Shown here: piece after piece, positions 35,139 to 47,014 of the stretch
Layout of the letters: each line of letters starts with the position of its first letter
How positions within the stretch are numbered: position 1 is the first letter of the stretch
Source of the DNA: Takakia lepidozioides
Taxonomy: Eukaryota > Streptophyta > Takakiopsida > Takakiales > Takakiaceae
DNA length: 64,000 bases
Direction of reading: 5' to 3'
Assembly (NCBI GenBank): GCA_030704615.1
Contig: CM060731.1
Location: forward strand, 37,820,001 to 37,884,000
Program-made: the position numbers and the translations under genes
The notes under the pieces: generated by a model
Database searches by the model: none
Told to the model about the DNA's origin: nothing
What the model saw: the letters and a program-made list of their open reading frames with translations, nothing else

Positions 35139-37110
35139 ATGGATGGCTTGTGGAGCGTATCAAGACGAGATGGGCTTATATCTCTTGGCGTTCTAGTGTT
35201 GGTCTTGACACTTGCCTCACCTTGTGCTGCATTGATAATCAGCAGCTCAAATCTCACGGTATGCTGAGCTCCCACTACTTTTTGAGTGTCGTGAAGGAGC
35301 AGATCTTTGCTGGATGTTGTGAGTCCCTTGTCAAGTTGCATTGAATTGAACACCTCCATGCAATTGTCATTTACAGGTCTTTCATAGTAGCGGAATTTTT
35401 ACGGTATGCTAAGCTCCCAGTAATCTTAATGTCATGAAATGGACTTGACTACGAGATAATCCTTTTGGAGGTTGTGAGTCCCTTGTCGATTTGCATTGAA
35501 TTGAACCTGGATTGTCCATTGAATTTTACACTAAATTGGCTATTACTGATGAATCCTCCTCTCACTTGTATGCTGCCAACTGCATAGAGTGATTGGTCTT
35601 CTTTTCTGGTGACAACGATTCATTAACCAAGGTTTTTAAAATAATCAGAGGAACCTTGAGGCGTATTTGCACAGAGGCTCTCCAACTTGAGAATCGTTGG
35701 GAGTTCAAAGTGTTATGGTTGGGTTGGGACTGGTTGTGTTCTATTCATTAAACTGTTTATTCTTTATCCCTGTATGTAGTCCTCTGAGCTTCCGGTGGAC
35801 GGTACAGACTTTCTTTCCATATGCCTGTCTTGAAAGACAAAGTATGATCATAACTGATTTGCATTTTTTATCTTTCCTTGGGAAGGGGCTTTCCAGAACA
35901 CCAGGGTGAAATAATACGCTTGTTGTATCTGTTCTTTGGGTTCAACCTGGAAAGCTAACTTGGATGACCGGTGTTGGGCTGGATAACTCTTTTGTTGCAG
36001 AAATGCAGTAGAGTATGTGAATCTGAGCATTGCGAGGGTATGATTCTCACATATTCCCCCCTCCTTGTCTCTCTTTTGAGCTTATTTCATCCCTTCCTTG
36101 GTGCCAGCTAACATCATATCTAATGTCAAAAGGGAATGGTCAATTAGTGCATCTCTCTCTCCCCCTCTTTTTGATATATTCCTTCAACCATCGATTTTGA
36201 GAATGACGTACTCACCGGCAACAAGCTTTGCCCTAAATTTTTAATTGGAGAGCTAAGCTGCTGGCAGTGGATAATCTCCAGTATATTGAGAGTGCAGACT
36301 TGAATTGTCTGGGCCTACATGGTCAGTCCAAGTGACTATTGGGAAAGGCCTTGTGTTTGATATGTAAATGTGCAGGTCCTTTGTTGCGGTGGGGAAAGTA
36401 TTGCGGAGTTGGATACACTGGCTGTGCTGGCAAACAACCATGCGATGGACTCGATCGTTGTTGCATGATTCATGATGCCTGCATAGGCTCGACGGATCTG
36501 CCAGGTCTGTCACCATCCCACAGTCTGGTGTTGGAAGTTACATACCATGCATAATGTCAATAGAACTCAAGTGGAGAGAACGGAAGCCTTGCAAAGAAGA
36601 AAAGAGAGAAAGTGAGGAATTTTATAACATCCACAACAGGTCCGTGGGCCAATAAAGATAAAAAGTGATATTGACATGTACAATGGATCACTACACCTAG
36701 CGCCTACTAAGTTGCTACAGGTCTTGTGTTCCTTTCTATCTGCAGGGGATCTTGTCACTGGCTTCTTTCCCTATTTGTGAAAAAGCCTTCTATGACTAAT
36801 CTAGCTCTGCTGGTTCTGTTTTGCAGATAACTACGTAAATAGAACATGCAATGAAAACTTGAGAAATTGCGTTCAGGCATTCAGGAATTCGGGAAATCAA
36901 ACATTTGCTAATGCTAACTGCAGTGCAAGCGCTGTAGAGACATTTATCATTGATAGCATGGTTGTCCTCACAGGAAGTATTAACAATGGAGCCCGAATGG
37001 TCAGAATTGACTGGCTTGATTGGGTCTTAGTTTGTGGTGTTTGTGCATTCTTACAGTTTGTATGGCAGACAGATCTTGGTGGTCGATTCGATGTCAGAAC
37101 ATTTCAATGA
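35139..37110 (+). CDS. PLA2: Secretory phospholipase A2 (plant type)
   Basis: Four exons: 35139-35258, 36001-36037, 36376-36504, 36827-37110, giving up to 189 residues. Exon 1 encodes a signal peptide (hydrophobic core LISLGVLVLVLTLASP, likely cleaved after CAA). Exon 2 is a 37-bp micro-exon carrying three cysteines (KCSRVCESEHC). Exon 3 holds the Ca2+ loop and active site: YCGVGYTGC, CDGLDRCCMIHDAC, with the His85-Asp86 pair. Twelve cysteines after the signal peptide match the six disulfides of plant sPLA2. It should hydrolyse sn-2 acyl chains of phospholipids in the secretory pathway or apoplast. The C terminus is uncertain: relatives stop soon after VETFIIDSMVVL, and a GT at 37001 could splice away the extra residues. 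Intron 1 contains a partial tandem duplication of its own 5' end. Confidence 0.88.
35256..35506 (+). repeat. Partial tandem duplication in sPLA2 intron 1, copying the donor site
   Basis: The exon 1 donor context ACGGTATGCTGAGCTCCC (from 35256) recurs as ACGGTATGCTAAGCTCCC (from 35401). Both copies run through GTTGTGAGTCCCTTGTC to TTGCATTGAATTGAAC (35336 and 35491). The copies are roughly 96 and 106 bp long and diverged. The second carries a plausible decoy donor. Confidence 0.75.
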
Positions 37111-37967
37111 CCTTGTTACAAGGAAGATGAATGTTGTGATTCCTGTACTACACCTCCCTTACACCTTCGATTACAAAGTGTTAAATGATCATTGTCATGG
37201 TTTGTCAGTCTGTACGAGTCCCAGTGACCTTATGTTGAAGAAGAGTCTGCTTATATGGATTCTTTCCATGGTGAATGGTAGGATCCCATTCGAGCACGCA
37301 ATGTATACCTGCAAGGCCATGTCACCTGGCCCCACTTGAGGTTGAACCATATTGAGCATGATGGGCAGAACGAAAGAGTTGGCCTGGATAAATTAGCCAC
37401 AGAATAAGGATGGGAAAGTGGAACAGCAAAAGATACAAAAAACACCTCAGGAAACTATATCTTTGAAATGAAACTATATCATTTCCAGTGAAAATGGGAA
37501 GATCTAAGACAAGACAAGAGATGGTGGGTGTTTGCAAGGCATTGCAACATGGTTGGAGCTACTTGCCTGAGTGTGCGAATGAGCACGCATTTTGCCAATT
37601 ACCATGTGGTACTTAAACATCTGGATCTACAACCAGCTTAGTGTGGTATTCATGAACAATCTCGTGACAGAAACCTCATGGACATGCTCATGAGCTAGCG
37701 GGTGACATTATACACTACATTATACACGGCCTCTAAAACATCCGGAAACAGACACCAAAAACTGGTTACGAATCGAGATTGAATATAGAAGACGAGAGAC
37801 AAGACTAGAACGTGCAATTCTCCAGATTAACGCCGGGAACATAAGGGAACCTCGAGAACATGTATGGAACTTTAGAGAACTTAATGGGAATGTAGTGGGA
37901 ACGCTTGACTCCATAAAACCCAGCCTAGGGCAACTGCCCTAAACCTTAAACCCCATGCCCTGCTTCA
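37111..37967. other. Spacer between sPLA2 and the PUF gene
   Basis: Probably the sPLA2 3' UTR and the PUF promoter. An ATG at 37955 lies out of frame just before the chosen PUF start and would open a short upstream frame overlapping it. Nothing else recognised. Confidence 0.45.
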
Positions 37968-40900
37968 ATGCCAACACTGCCTACTGCTATGGCGTCGTCT
38001 CTCAAGTCCGGTCCTGCACGCGCTCCCAAACGACCAAGCGCTTCTCGCCCTTCTCCGTAAGGCCTCAGCCGCTGTATATCACTGCTCCTTCCTGGATGTA
38101 GTAACCGAGCAATATGCAGATCAGGTGGCTGAGTGTATGAAGTTTGAGGTTGAAATTGGTTCCCCGTGATAAGATTCCATTGTGTCTCAATGACGTGTTT
38201 TCAGGAAACGAAGAAAGATGTCCGAAAACAGCGATGGTTCGTTCAGAAAGGACTTGGAGAAAGGAGCAGTTGCAGGATTAGGTGTTAAGCGCAGTCCCGA
38301 TGTCCGGGCACCCGAGAAGGTTCTCAAGAAGAAAAGAAGATTTGCAGCTGGCGAGAAGGATCCAGATGTCGAGGAGGCAATTCCTCCCAAAAAGCCTGTT
38401 GTTCTGGACCGCAAAGGCAGAAAGGTGGGCTCTAAATTCAGTATGAGAAGCAAACTGAAGTCCTATTTGGGCTGTTCGGTTTAGAGGTAGTATTGTTGCT
38501 GATTTGTGAGCCAATCTGTAGAGCTTGTATTCATTAGAAGGTGCTGAGGTGTAACTTTGCTTCCATTTGGCCAAATATAGGTAGCTGTTAGCGTAGGTAT
38601 GACCATTGAGCTTGAAAATGTTTGCACTGTCATCTTGAGGCTGTGCCAGGTCTTCGATTGGGCGTGGGTGTTTATGCGCATAGGACTGCACCCACTTTTG
38701 GCTTGTAGGGCTTGAGAGTTTGATTAGATTTGGCGGATTGGATGCTGCAGGAGTTGACAGAGATTCGGAAGAAGAAGCGCAAGCCCCACTATGACCTCGA
38801 GAAAGTAAGAGCAAAGACACACGGCAAACCATTTGCAAGACACAGGGTTTTGTTCTCTTCAGTGCCATCCCTATAACAGTCAACTTGCTCATGTGCCATG
38901 TCAGAACTTCCCTCATATAATTCATGGGGCTTTCTTTCACTTTTAGCATGAAAGACCAAGTGCCTTGCAGGTAAATTGTATCAGTGTGGCCAGTTGACAT
39001 TGGGCTTCTCTGCAGGCGAAAAAGTCTATGGGGCATTGCCTGCCAGGTGCTTGGTCCTTCAGACTGAATTGTCTGCAAGCCCTGCGCAGTGTTTGACGCA
39101 CATACTGTACGAACTCACAAAGTGAACAGCTCAATGGGTGCATTGGTGGTACTCAATTAAAGGAGAACCTTGTAGGTTGTGTGTGCGCGTTCCCACCATT
39201 ACAAAAGTGAGCCAGTTCATGTAAAAATTTAGGGAAGCTATCAGCCTAAACTTCGAAGTGGAACCAGGGGGATCCATTCTAGTCAATGGGTGAAAGATAC
39301 ACACAAGTATGCAGAGGCAGTTTTTTCTTATAATTAGGATGGGAGGTCTCAATTACATGGAAGTTGGCAAAGTCTTGGATACCAACTTTCACCTCTCTTC
39401 AACCCCGTCAGTGGAATGTAAGTATGTGGTTATAATTCTCAGGAAGTTGTGGCATTGTGGGAGAAATCGCGACAAAGAAACATTCCAAAGGAGGACCGTG
39501 CCAAGTAAGTTGCATCCACTCCATGTACTTTGGATGAGTGGCTTTTCAAAGAGGATTGGTCGTCCTGTTTTGGATAAAGGTTTGAAATGTCAACATTAGT
39601 TCTCAAAGATTTTCCCTTTGACTCTTTACAGCCTCCCTTTCTTGTATTCAAGCAATTTGTACAATTCTGCTACTATGCATCAGTAGTTTAGAACTCATGG
39701 TTGAGCTGTGAAGATTTGTTCTTTAACTTGATTGGAACATTGATTGTAGGTTGGTATCAGATATTTTGAATCAGATGAAGGGCAAGCTATCTGCAATGGC
39801 TGTCAATCATGTCACTACTCGGGTCTTGCAGGCAAGGGATTCGAAGGATAGTTAGCAACGTTATCTCTTCTGATTAGTCCACATTACCTACTTTGTTCAC
39901 TTGCATCTGGGCTTGCCTGTGGCTTGATATACGTTTGCCCCTGACATAATACTGACCGTGTAATGTCAATTGTGGCGACCAGACGTGTTTGAAATACTGT
40001 GGGCAAGATGAAAGGGATGTTGTCTTCTATGAGTTTCGGCCTCATTGCCTGATGCTGGCCATTAGTCCACATTACCTACTTTGTCCACTTGCATCTGGGA
40101 TTACCTGTGGCTTGATATACGTTTGCCCCTAACATAATGTTGACATTGTGTAATGTCAAATGTGGTGACCAGACATGTTTGAAATACTGTGGGCAAGATG
40201 AAAGAGATGCTGTCTTTGATGAGCTTCGTCCTCATTGCCTGATGCTGGCCATGCACAAATATGCTTATCATTTAGTGACCAAGATGATGGATCATGGTAA
40301 GGTTGTGCTTTCCAGTGCCCTTGTGTGGTGGCTTAGTTCCTCAGAAACCGAATTTTTGCCTGTTAGGAAGGGATACTTATGTTCTGAGTCTTGAGTTTGT
40401 GTCATTTTGAAGGAAACTGGGGGTTAAATGTCGAAGGGTGAAAGTCATCAAGTTCTGTGTGGTTCCTACCCTTTAGCCAGTTCATTCCGACCCCGTAACA
40501 AGACAACATACAAGGGCCATTTTCCTTTGACTTTCATGGATTCATTGGTAGAAATAGTGATAGGGAACTTCAGTCATGGTTTGCTAAGCAAGGGAGGGCT
40601 TGGTTTCAGAAGACAGGTGACACTCCACTAGTGTGTGGGATCTTCTTAATATAAGTAGCTTGATCACCCTTTAGCTGATGTCCTGATGCACAGAGGTCCT
40701 ACACTAGCTACTAAAACTACCAATCAAAGTAAGCACCTCATCCATCACTGTCACCTACATGTACATATTGTTGTTTACTCTTAGAAATGTGTGGACTTGT
40801 ATACTGGTGATTCCCCTAGGTCTGCAGCCCTTGATGCATGTAGATTTCTGGCAAAAAAGTCTGCGACTGCAGAGGGTGGTGGAAATGCAGTCACTGAGCC

Positions 40901-43900
40901 TGTCTCCAGGAAATCTCTCTCAAGGCCTTTTGGCCCTGCAAGCTAGATACAATCAGCCAGTTGCTCATGTAAATATCAACACCCAATTTTCTCTGTGATG
41001 TGCTGAAGTGGTATGGTGTATGGAGCCAGCAAACAAGGCTCAACTCCAGCAAATGCTTGGAATTCTTCACGGCAATGTTGTGGCTCTTCTTCGTCATCCG
41101 AGTGGCTCACCTGGTATGCTACTTGAAACCTTGGTCTTGGCAGGGGCCCTTCTTCATGATATCTATCTGGTACAAGTGCTGAGAATCTACTTTTTATCGC
41201 CAATGTGTATCCATAGGTATATTGTGGGGTTGTTTGTCTGGGCCAGCTTGGATTAATACTAGGTAATGTTTTGTTTGAGGTATGAGGTGGACTTCCTTCT
41301 GTACTTGTTCTTGAAGATATCTGTCGTGGCTTATCACACTATTTGGAGACTCTAGGAGCAAATATTGTAATGGTGTTGTCCGATGCGTGCGTTGTAATTT
41401 TGTTGAATGCTTTAGGGCCTCTGCAACAGGATTGATGGGAAATGTCCTATATTATATGTTGCAGTAGTGGAGCATGCGTACACACTTTCTAATGGAATGC
41501 AGAAGCAGGAGCTGCTGTCAGAATTTTACTCGCCAGAGTTTCGGCTCTTCAAAGGCATGGTCACTTCTGGACAGGGCAGGTAAGACGTTGCCACTCGTAA
41601 GCCTGTTGCTTCAATTGTGTTGTACACAGTAAGGTTTGATTTATGATTGACTTCTAGTCTTAATTTGTGGGCTTACAGATTAAGAGATCTGTTGGCAGCA
41701 GAGTCTGCATCCAAACGGAGGGCGGTGCTTGAGCATATGACATTGTCTCTGCAACCCATTTTGGAAAAGGGCATAGTAGATCACTCCATCATTCACCGCG
41801 CACTTGTGGAGTATCTGAGTGTGTCCAAGACGGTATACTCTCTTACTCCTGTCTTCAGTATAGAGTTTTAAATGGCAGCGATTTGTAACCTCTTACTGGC
41901 AATAGTGCAATGGTTTAAGAGTCAACTTCCATTTACCATGCTGGTGTTGGCGAGGTTGCAGAGCATGATACAAGAGGTTGTGCAGCAACTTTCAGGTGCA
42001 CTTCTGGTTCGGATGCTCCATACACGTGATGGTGGGAAGATTGGTGTGACCTGTGTCATGCATGGAAGTAATAAGGTAACTTTGTCTTGTCTAACATACT
42101 GCTGTGCCAACATCCTCAACATGCAGAATAATCATCCAGCGGCAGCTCTCCACAACCTTGCTCATTGTGCAGTCTAACCTTATAGCTACAGGATAAGCTT
42201 TTTAACAGAAGTAGGGTAGTGGTTCCACCCCCCCAATGAAGTTGACTCTCAGAAAGTCTGTCTGAGATACTTGACATGCTCATGGGGGTTGCCAACAAGG
42301 TTGACAACGGGGCTTTCCACTTGGGAGCTGCTGGGCTCTTTTTGGAATTTGTGTCAGGTTCTTCTGTATCATCTTAACACTGTATGTGAAGCTGATAGAG
42401 GCTCCAGTAATTGTCACAATTTGGTAATTGCAGGACACCTTCACTGTTTTGGCAAGGGCATCACATCAGAATAAGAAAGTCTGTTAGGCCAAGAAGATTT
42501 GACAACAAGGCAACTTCAAGAATCGTGCTGTGCACAGGAATGGGATGACACTTCATAGTTGGCTGTCTCCTTGATTTGGTCTTACTTGTGAGTTTGGTTG
42601 TACTACCTCTTTGGCTTAGCCTCAGTTTCAAATCAGTGACATAGGTAGGCTCCAATCAACTGGTTAGAGAAACCTTGAGTGGAGTGTTAAGTGTTGCAGT
42701 CGTTTGGGCTGGGGGGTTTTGTGTGGGCTGGGCATGCAGGAAAGGAAAAAACTTGTGAAAGGAATGAAAGGGCATGTGGCCAAAATCGCTTGTGATGAAT
42801 TTGGAAGTGTGGTACATCTCTTCCACTTTCTGCTTTTGTGGGGATCCAAAATGTGGTTATGCCAGGCATAACATCTCTTCTTCTGTCTTTGTCACTCCTG
42901 TGGGATGTGTTCCATAGCAGCCTTCACTGTCTGTAGCATGGATGGGCTCACATGACACTCTTGCTTGATACCGTAGGCCTTGATATTCTGTCAAATCAAC
43001 ATGTTGTGGTAAGGCATTCATGTGGGTGGTGCAGGTTCTGTTAAGTATTCTGGATGTAATTGATGATACCAAGCTCGTTACCAAGGTTTGGTTCCATCCA
43101 GCAAGACCTCCGTTCCTACTCTGCATCGTCATGAATGCAATATTTTGTAATCTAAAACAAATTCTCTGCCATGTTTTCTCTTGAATGTACTCAGGGATAT
43201 ACATGGCCCAGATATAGCTCATAAATGCTTGATTCCTATGGGTAACAGTGACTAAACTCAATCTGACCAGGCAGGTGCTCCTTTCATCTTGGGAAAAAAT
43301 TTGAAAGAATGCCCTTGCTGGAAAATGTTGCAGTATCCATTTTGGTATTTTGTACACTAAGGTTTTTAAAGAAGTTTACCCCCTTGCCATCTCATTTCAT
43401 GATTTTTGGCTTTGAAGTTTTGTGTAAGGGGGCGCGTCCACATTGACCACGGATGAGAACTCTTGGGGGTGAAATCTCCCCATTGGCAATGGGTCATGAA
43501 GTCTCCTGGCCACCTGAGATTGTGACCCTGCCTTGGGGGGCCGTCACAGTCTCACATGGCCCTATTTTCTTTAAGCATGATGTCCATTACTTTTATGAGA
43601 TCAACGGATAGTGCCAGTCAAGCTAAGTGGGAGATCGTGCGCTCTGCTTTTCCTGAGCGGGTGTCACTGGCTGGTTTTCGTTCATGTTAGTTTGGTGCGA
43701 ATGGAGACAATCCACACTTTATTCAAGTGACCCAGGATACGTATTGGGTTGCCCAATATAGGGTTTAAATATCTCTGAGGAGTGGCTCCAAAAAGTGGAT
43801 GTTGGCTTTGCAGATTATAATCAAAGAGGTGATGAAAGAACTGAAGGAGCTTGCTTTGCACAAGGTATGCACTCTGCTATGTCTTTTTTTTATGAAAATG

Positions 43901-46466
43901 AATATTTGAATTTTTGGTGTTTGTTTATCAGGTATGGATGATGATTGGAGAGCTGGTTATCGGATCTGAAGTTTTTGGCTTTTTATGTTATCACTCAATT
44001 AGGCAATCATATGGTTATGTTTAGAGATATGCTGTAGCCGATCAAGTATTTTCTGATTGAGCAGATCAATGAACAAATTTTCTACAAGAATCCTTGGCTC
44101 TCAAGGATTGTTACCACAAGTTGGTCCACTAATGTTGCACTTCTCATTGGACTTTGTGAGGTATACCTCACCTTCTAAGGATCGTGTTGTACTTAAGTAA
44201 AGTCTGGACTCGCCTGTTGCTAACCAAATTTTGGAGGTGCATGTGGCAGTATGGACGGCGGGTATTATTGCATCTTCTGGCCCCCCAAGTTACTCGCTAC
44301 TTCCCACCAGTTGTGTTGAGTGCCTTGGAAACCCCGGTGCTTGCTAACACCAATCGTGAGCGAACTTCTGTCTACTTCCATTCAGTCTGAATTAGTTGTC
44401 TAGGGTTTTGAAGCCTGTTATGTTATCAGTCATGGTAAAAACTCCCTGCTATGCTTTTGCTTATGGTTGAAATTGTTCAAGGCAGAAAGTCTCTATTGGA
44501 TGCGATGGACTGTGATCTTTCATGTATGTATCTCTTTTACCTCTTAGAGTAAGACTTCAGTGTTCACATTTGACCATGTCTCCATACCACCCAGGAGAAG
44601 AGGAGGGATCAGGGCATGGATTGGAAAACAATGGGGATGAGGTCAAGGGAGTTGGAGCTGCACGTATTAGCAAGAAAGATTCTTCATTGCGGAGAACTGA
44701 ATTACTACGAAATAGCGGACTCGCAAAGGTACTACCTGCCTCACCTTTTTGAGCTTCTTGTTATTGTCAAGTCTTCTCCTGTGATTCCTGGTAGTCATCC
44801 TATTGTTCTGTAACTGCCAGTGATGTGAGAGATACGGCCCTTGCAACTGCTGGCTATGAGTTACAACTCATAGTCCCACAACATATTTGGTTATCAGGTT
44901 TCAGCTGACTAGGATACATGACACCATCCCGAAATTGCCAAATCGCTTGCCAGTCGATCTAGTATCGGATGTATGAGCAGGTATTGACATAGTGACATGA
45001 AATCCAGCATTGCTGCTGTACCCACCAATTTGTGTTATCTAGAGGGGCAGAGTCAGTGGGATGCAGAAAATAACGTCTTTTGTCTAATATAGGCTGGGAT
45101 CTTGTTTCTCAAGAATATGACATGAGAACTTGTTTGTTGGCACTTGTGACGCTGTAACCCTTGGGCTCTTTAGGATCCAGGAGGGTAGGGAGGCTGACCT
45201 CTTTGTGTAGCTGATATAGATACTGGGTTTGGTTTTGAGGCCTTGCAAAGCTGATGTAACTCAATTTGTTGCTCTGTCTATCTGAAGCATGTCGTGTCTG
45301 TGATCTTTGAGTAGGAGTTAGCGGACATATGTACGGAGCATGCTAAAGAGCTGCTGGAGTCACCATGGGGCAAGGATTTAATATATGAGGTAAGTCCCTT
45401 CTCTCCCTTTGTGAACAAATTGTGGGCGCAACATCTGGTATATATATTATAGTTCTATTAGAGAAAGGTGTTGCATGTCCCAGCAGTTCATTCAATATGA
45501 TTATGGGCCTCAATTTTTATAAGTGAAAGCCTGAGCGCAGGTAGCTATGGGGGGGCCCAATGGTGAGATATGGCAAGCAGCACCAAGTGGGGTGACCTCA
45601 GTTCACAAAGCCATAGCTGACCTGGCAGCATTGCCATCGGGCAGCAATGAATCTGGTGTGGAATCAGAGGAACATGTTCTAGAGCATTATCATGCTAGCC
45701 GGACTATTCGAAGACTGATCTTGGATGCCAAGCCGCCACCAACAGGAATTGAAGGAGAGTCTTTTTCGTCAATTTTATGGTCAGAAGCTCTCAAAGGAAA
45801 GTGCAAGGGTTGGTCTCAGGGCCACAGGTATGTCTAAACAATCCCCATCCTCTTCTCTGTATTCTGGTTACTTAAAGAGGTATGATAAGTTCCATGACAT
45901 GCATTCCTGAGGAAAGCAAAATCTGCAATTTGGAAGTCAATGCTCCATAAACTAGTTTTACCTCCAACAGATGAATTCTACCTGGTGACTCAGCTTCAAG
46001 TGGGAAATCAAGAATCCTTAGCTGATAGGGAGTGCCAAGGAAGAGGTGAAACTCCTTCAATTTGGGTCATGAATGTGCTTGCATTAGCGTCGTTGTGCAT
46101 GGCCCATTGTAACTGTGCCAGGACTAGTGGTAGTCAAGGCATCACAGTCTACCGAAGTCACCCTCATATGTAAGGCGTTACTGGAGAGTTAAGTCTTGGT
46201 CACTACTGCACTCTTCATGAATAGGAGTGATTATATGTTACACGCAACTATTTGAACTGTCTACATTGTAAAGAGAGTGAAATACATGCTACAGAGTTAT
46301 GGCCAGAAAGCATCTGAGTTCTGAAATGCATTGCCACTCTGGGTGCAGTGCGAAGGTTGTTTCAGCACTGAGGGACTCTGCAGACCCAATTACAAAAAAG
46401 GCAGCAGTAGCTGAGCTACAGGTCTTGATAGATTCAGGTGTTCTTCAAGTTGAAAGAAAAGTTTGA
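37968..46466 (+). CDS. APUM24-like: PUF RNA-binding protein of the Puf6/APUM24 nucleolar family
   Basis: Eighteen exons: 37968-38056, 38205-38424, 38751-38804, 39443-39504, 39750-39831, 40173-40296, 41030-41113, 41465-41579, 41679-41832, 41962-42075, 42740-42811, 43035-43085, 43814-43864, 44250-44355, 44595-44728, 45315-45389, 45541-45827, 46349-46466. They give 663 residues, close to Arabidopsis APUM24. The basic N terminus (PKRRK, KKKRR, ELTEIRKKKRKPHYDLEK) precedes Puf-type helical repeats from VVALWEKSRQRNI onward. Family marks include QPILEKGIVDHSIIHRALVEYL, RMLHTRDGGKIG, KGHVAKIACDEFGSVV, YGRRVLLHLLAP and HASRTIRRLI. Relatives act in rRNA processing in the nucleolus. The tiny first exon and the in-frame join ahead of MSENSDG are inferred; the ATG at 37989 is an alternative start. 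Intron 5 uses a GC donor at 39832 and contains a duplicated, broken copy of exon 6. Confidence 0.9.
39873..40250 (+). repeat. Tandem duplication of part of intron 5 plus exon 6 of the PUF gene
   Basis: Copy 1 is 39873-40060 and copy 2 is 40061-40250; both begin ATTAGTCCACATTACCTAC and end GATGCTGGCC. Each has an acceptor (GACCAG) and the same 78-bp exon portion, differing at 7 sites. Three of these are amino-acid changes, in which copy 1 departs from the family residues (V for A, Y for D, F for L). Only copy 2 continues into the rest of exon 6 and its donor. Copy 1 would run on to a TAA at 40130-40132. Confidence 0.92.
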
Positions 46467-46639
46467 GTTTGTTTTCTCTTTTTCGGTAATAAAATGGAGA
46501 CTATGTTGTATCCAGCTTATGGGAAGACCTATATCCCCTGTATTCTTGTTCTCCCCCTTCCCCATCCACACAAAATGCCCCCCCAAGGCACATGTTAGAA
46601 ATGTTGCAGATTTTTATTTTTATTGTTAAATGTAATTAA
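46467..46639 (+). other. Probable 3' UTR of the PUF gene
   Basis: Short AT-rich stretch between the PUF stop and the first recognisable LINE sequence. It contains an AATAAAA at about 46489, a possible polyadenylation signal. Confidence 0.45.
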
Positions 46640-47014
46640 AAAGCTTTTTTAAAGAGAGACTTAAAGATTCAAACCCCAAAATCCATGAGGCTGTTACACA
46701 CTGAAAGACAATGCCAGGTGCAGGTGTCGAGCCCATTTGCAAGTGGGGTGAGTGCATTGCAAATGAGATTTTTGCATATCCATGAAGACTTGAATCTCTA
46801 GTAGTTGTCCTGTGTCCGGATTTTTGGAATAAACTGCAGACAACAGGGCCCATGCTTTCTTAGCTTCCACGAGCCAATCAAGTGAAGAAAGTATTCACTG
46901 AAAGTGTTTGTTTACTGAAAGTCCAGTTGCATCTGGCTGGCCAAATGTTCCACATTATGGAAGCTCCAAGAGAGTCATAGACTGGGCAGAGGGAAGCAGA
47001 GGCCTTGAGAGTAG

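Noticed and set aside
37001-37110. Extra cysteine-containing C-terminal tail on sPLA2
   Set aside because: Kept within the gene as an upper limit only. Relatives end earlier, and the tail may be intron read-through.
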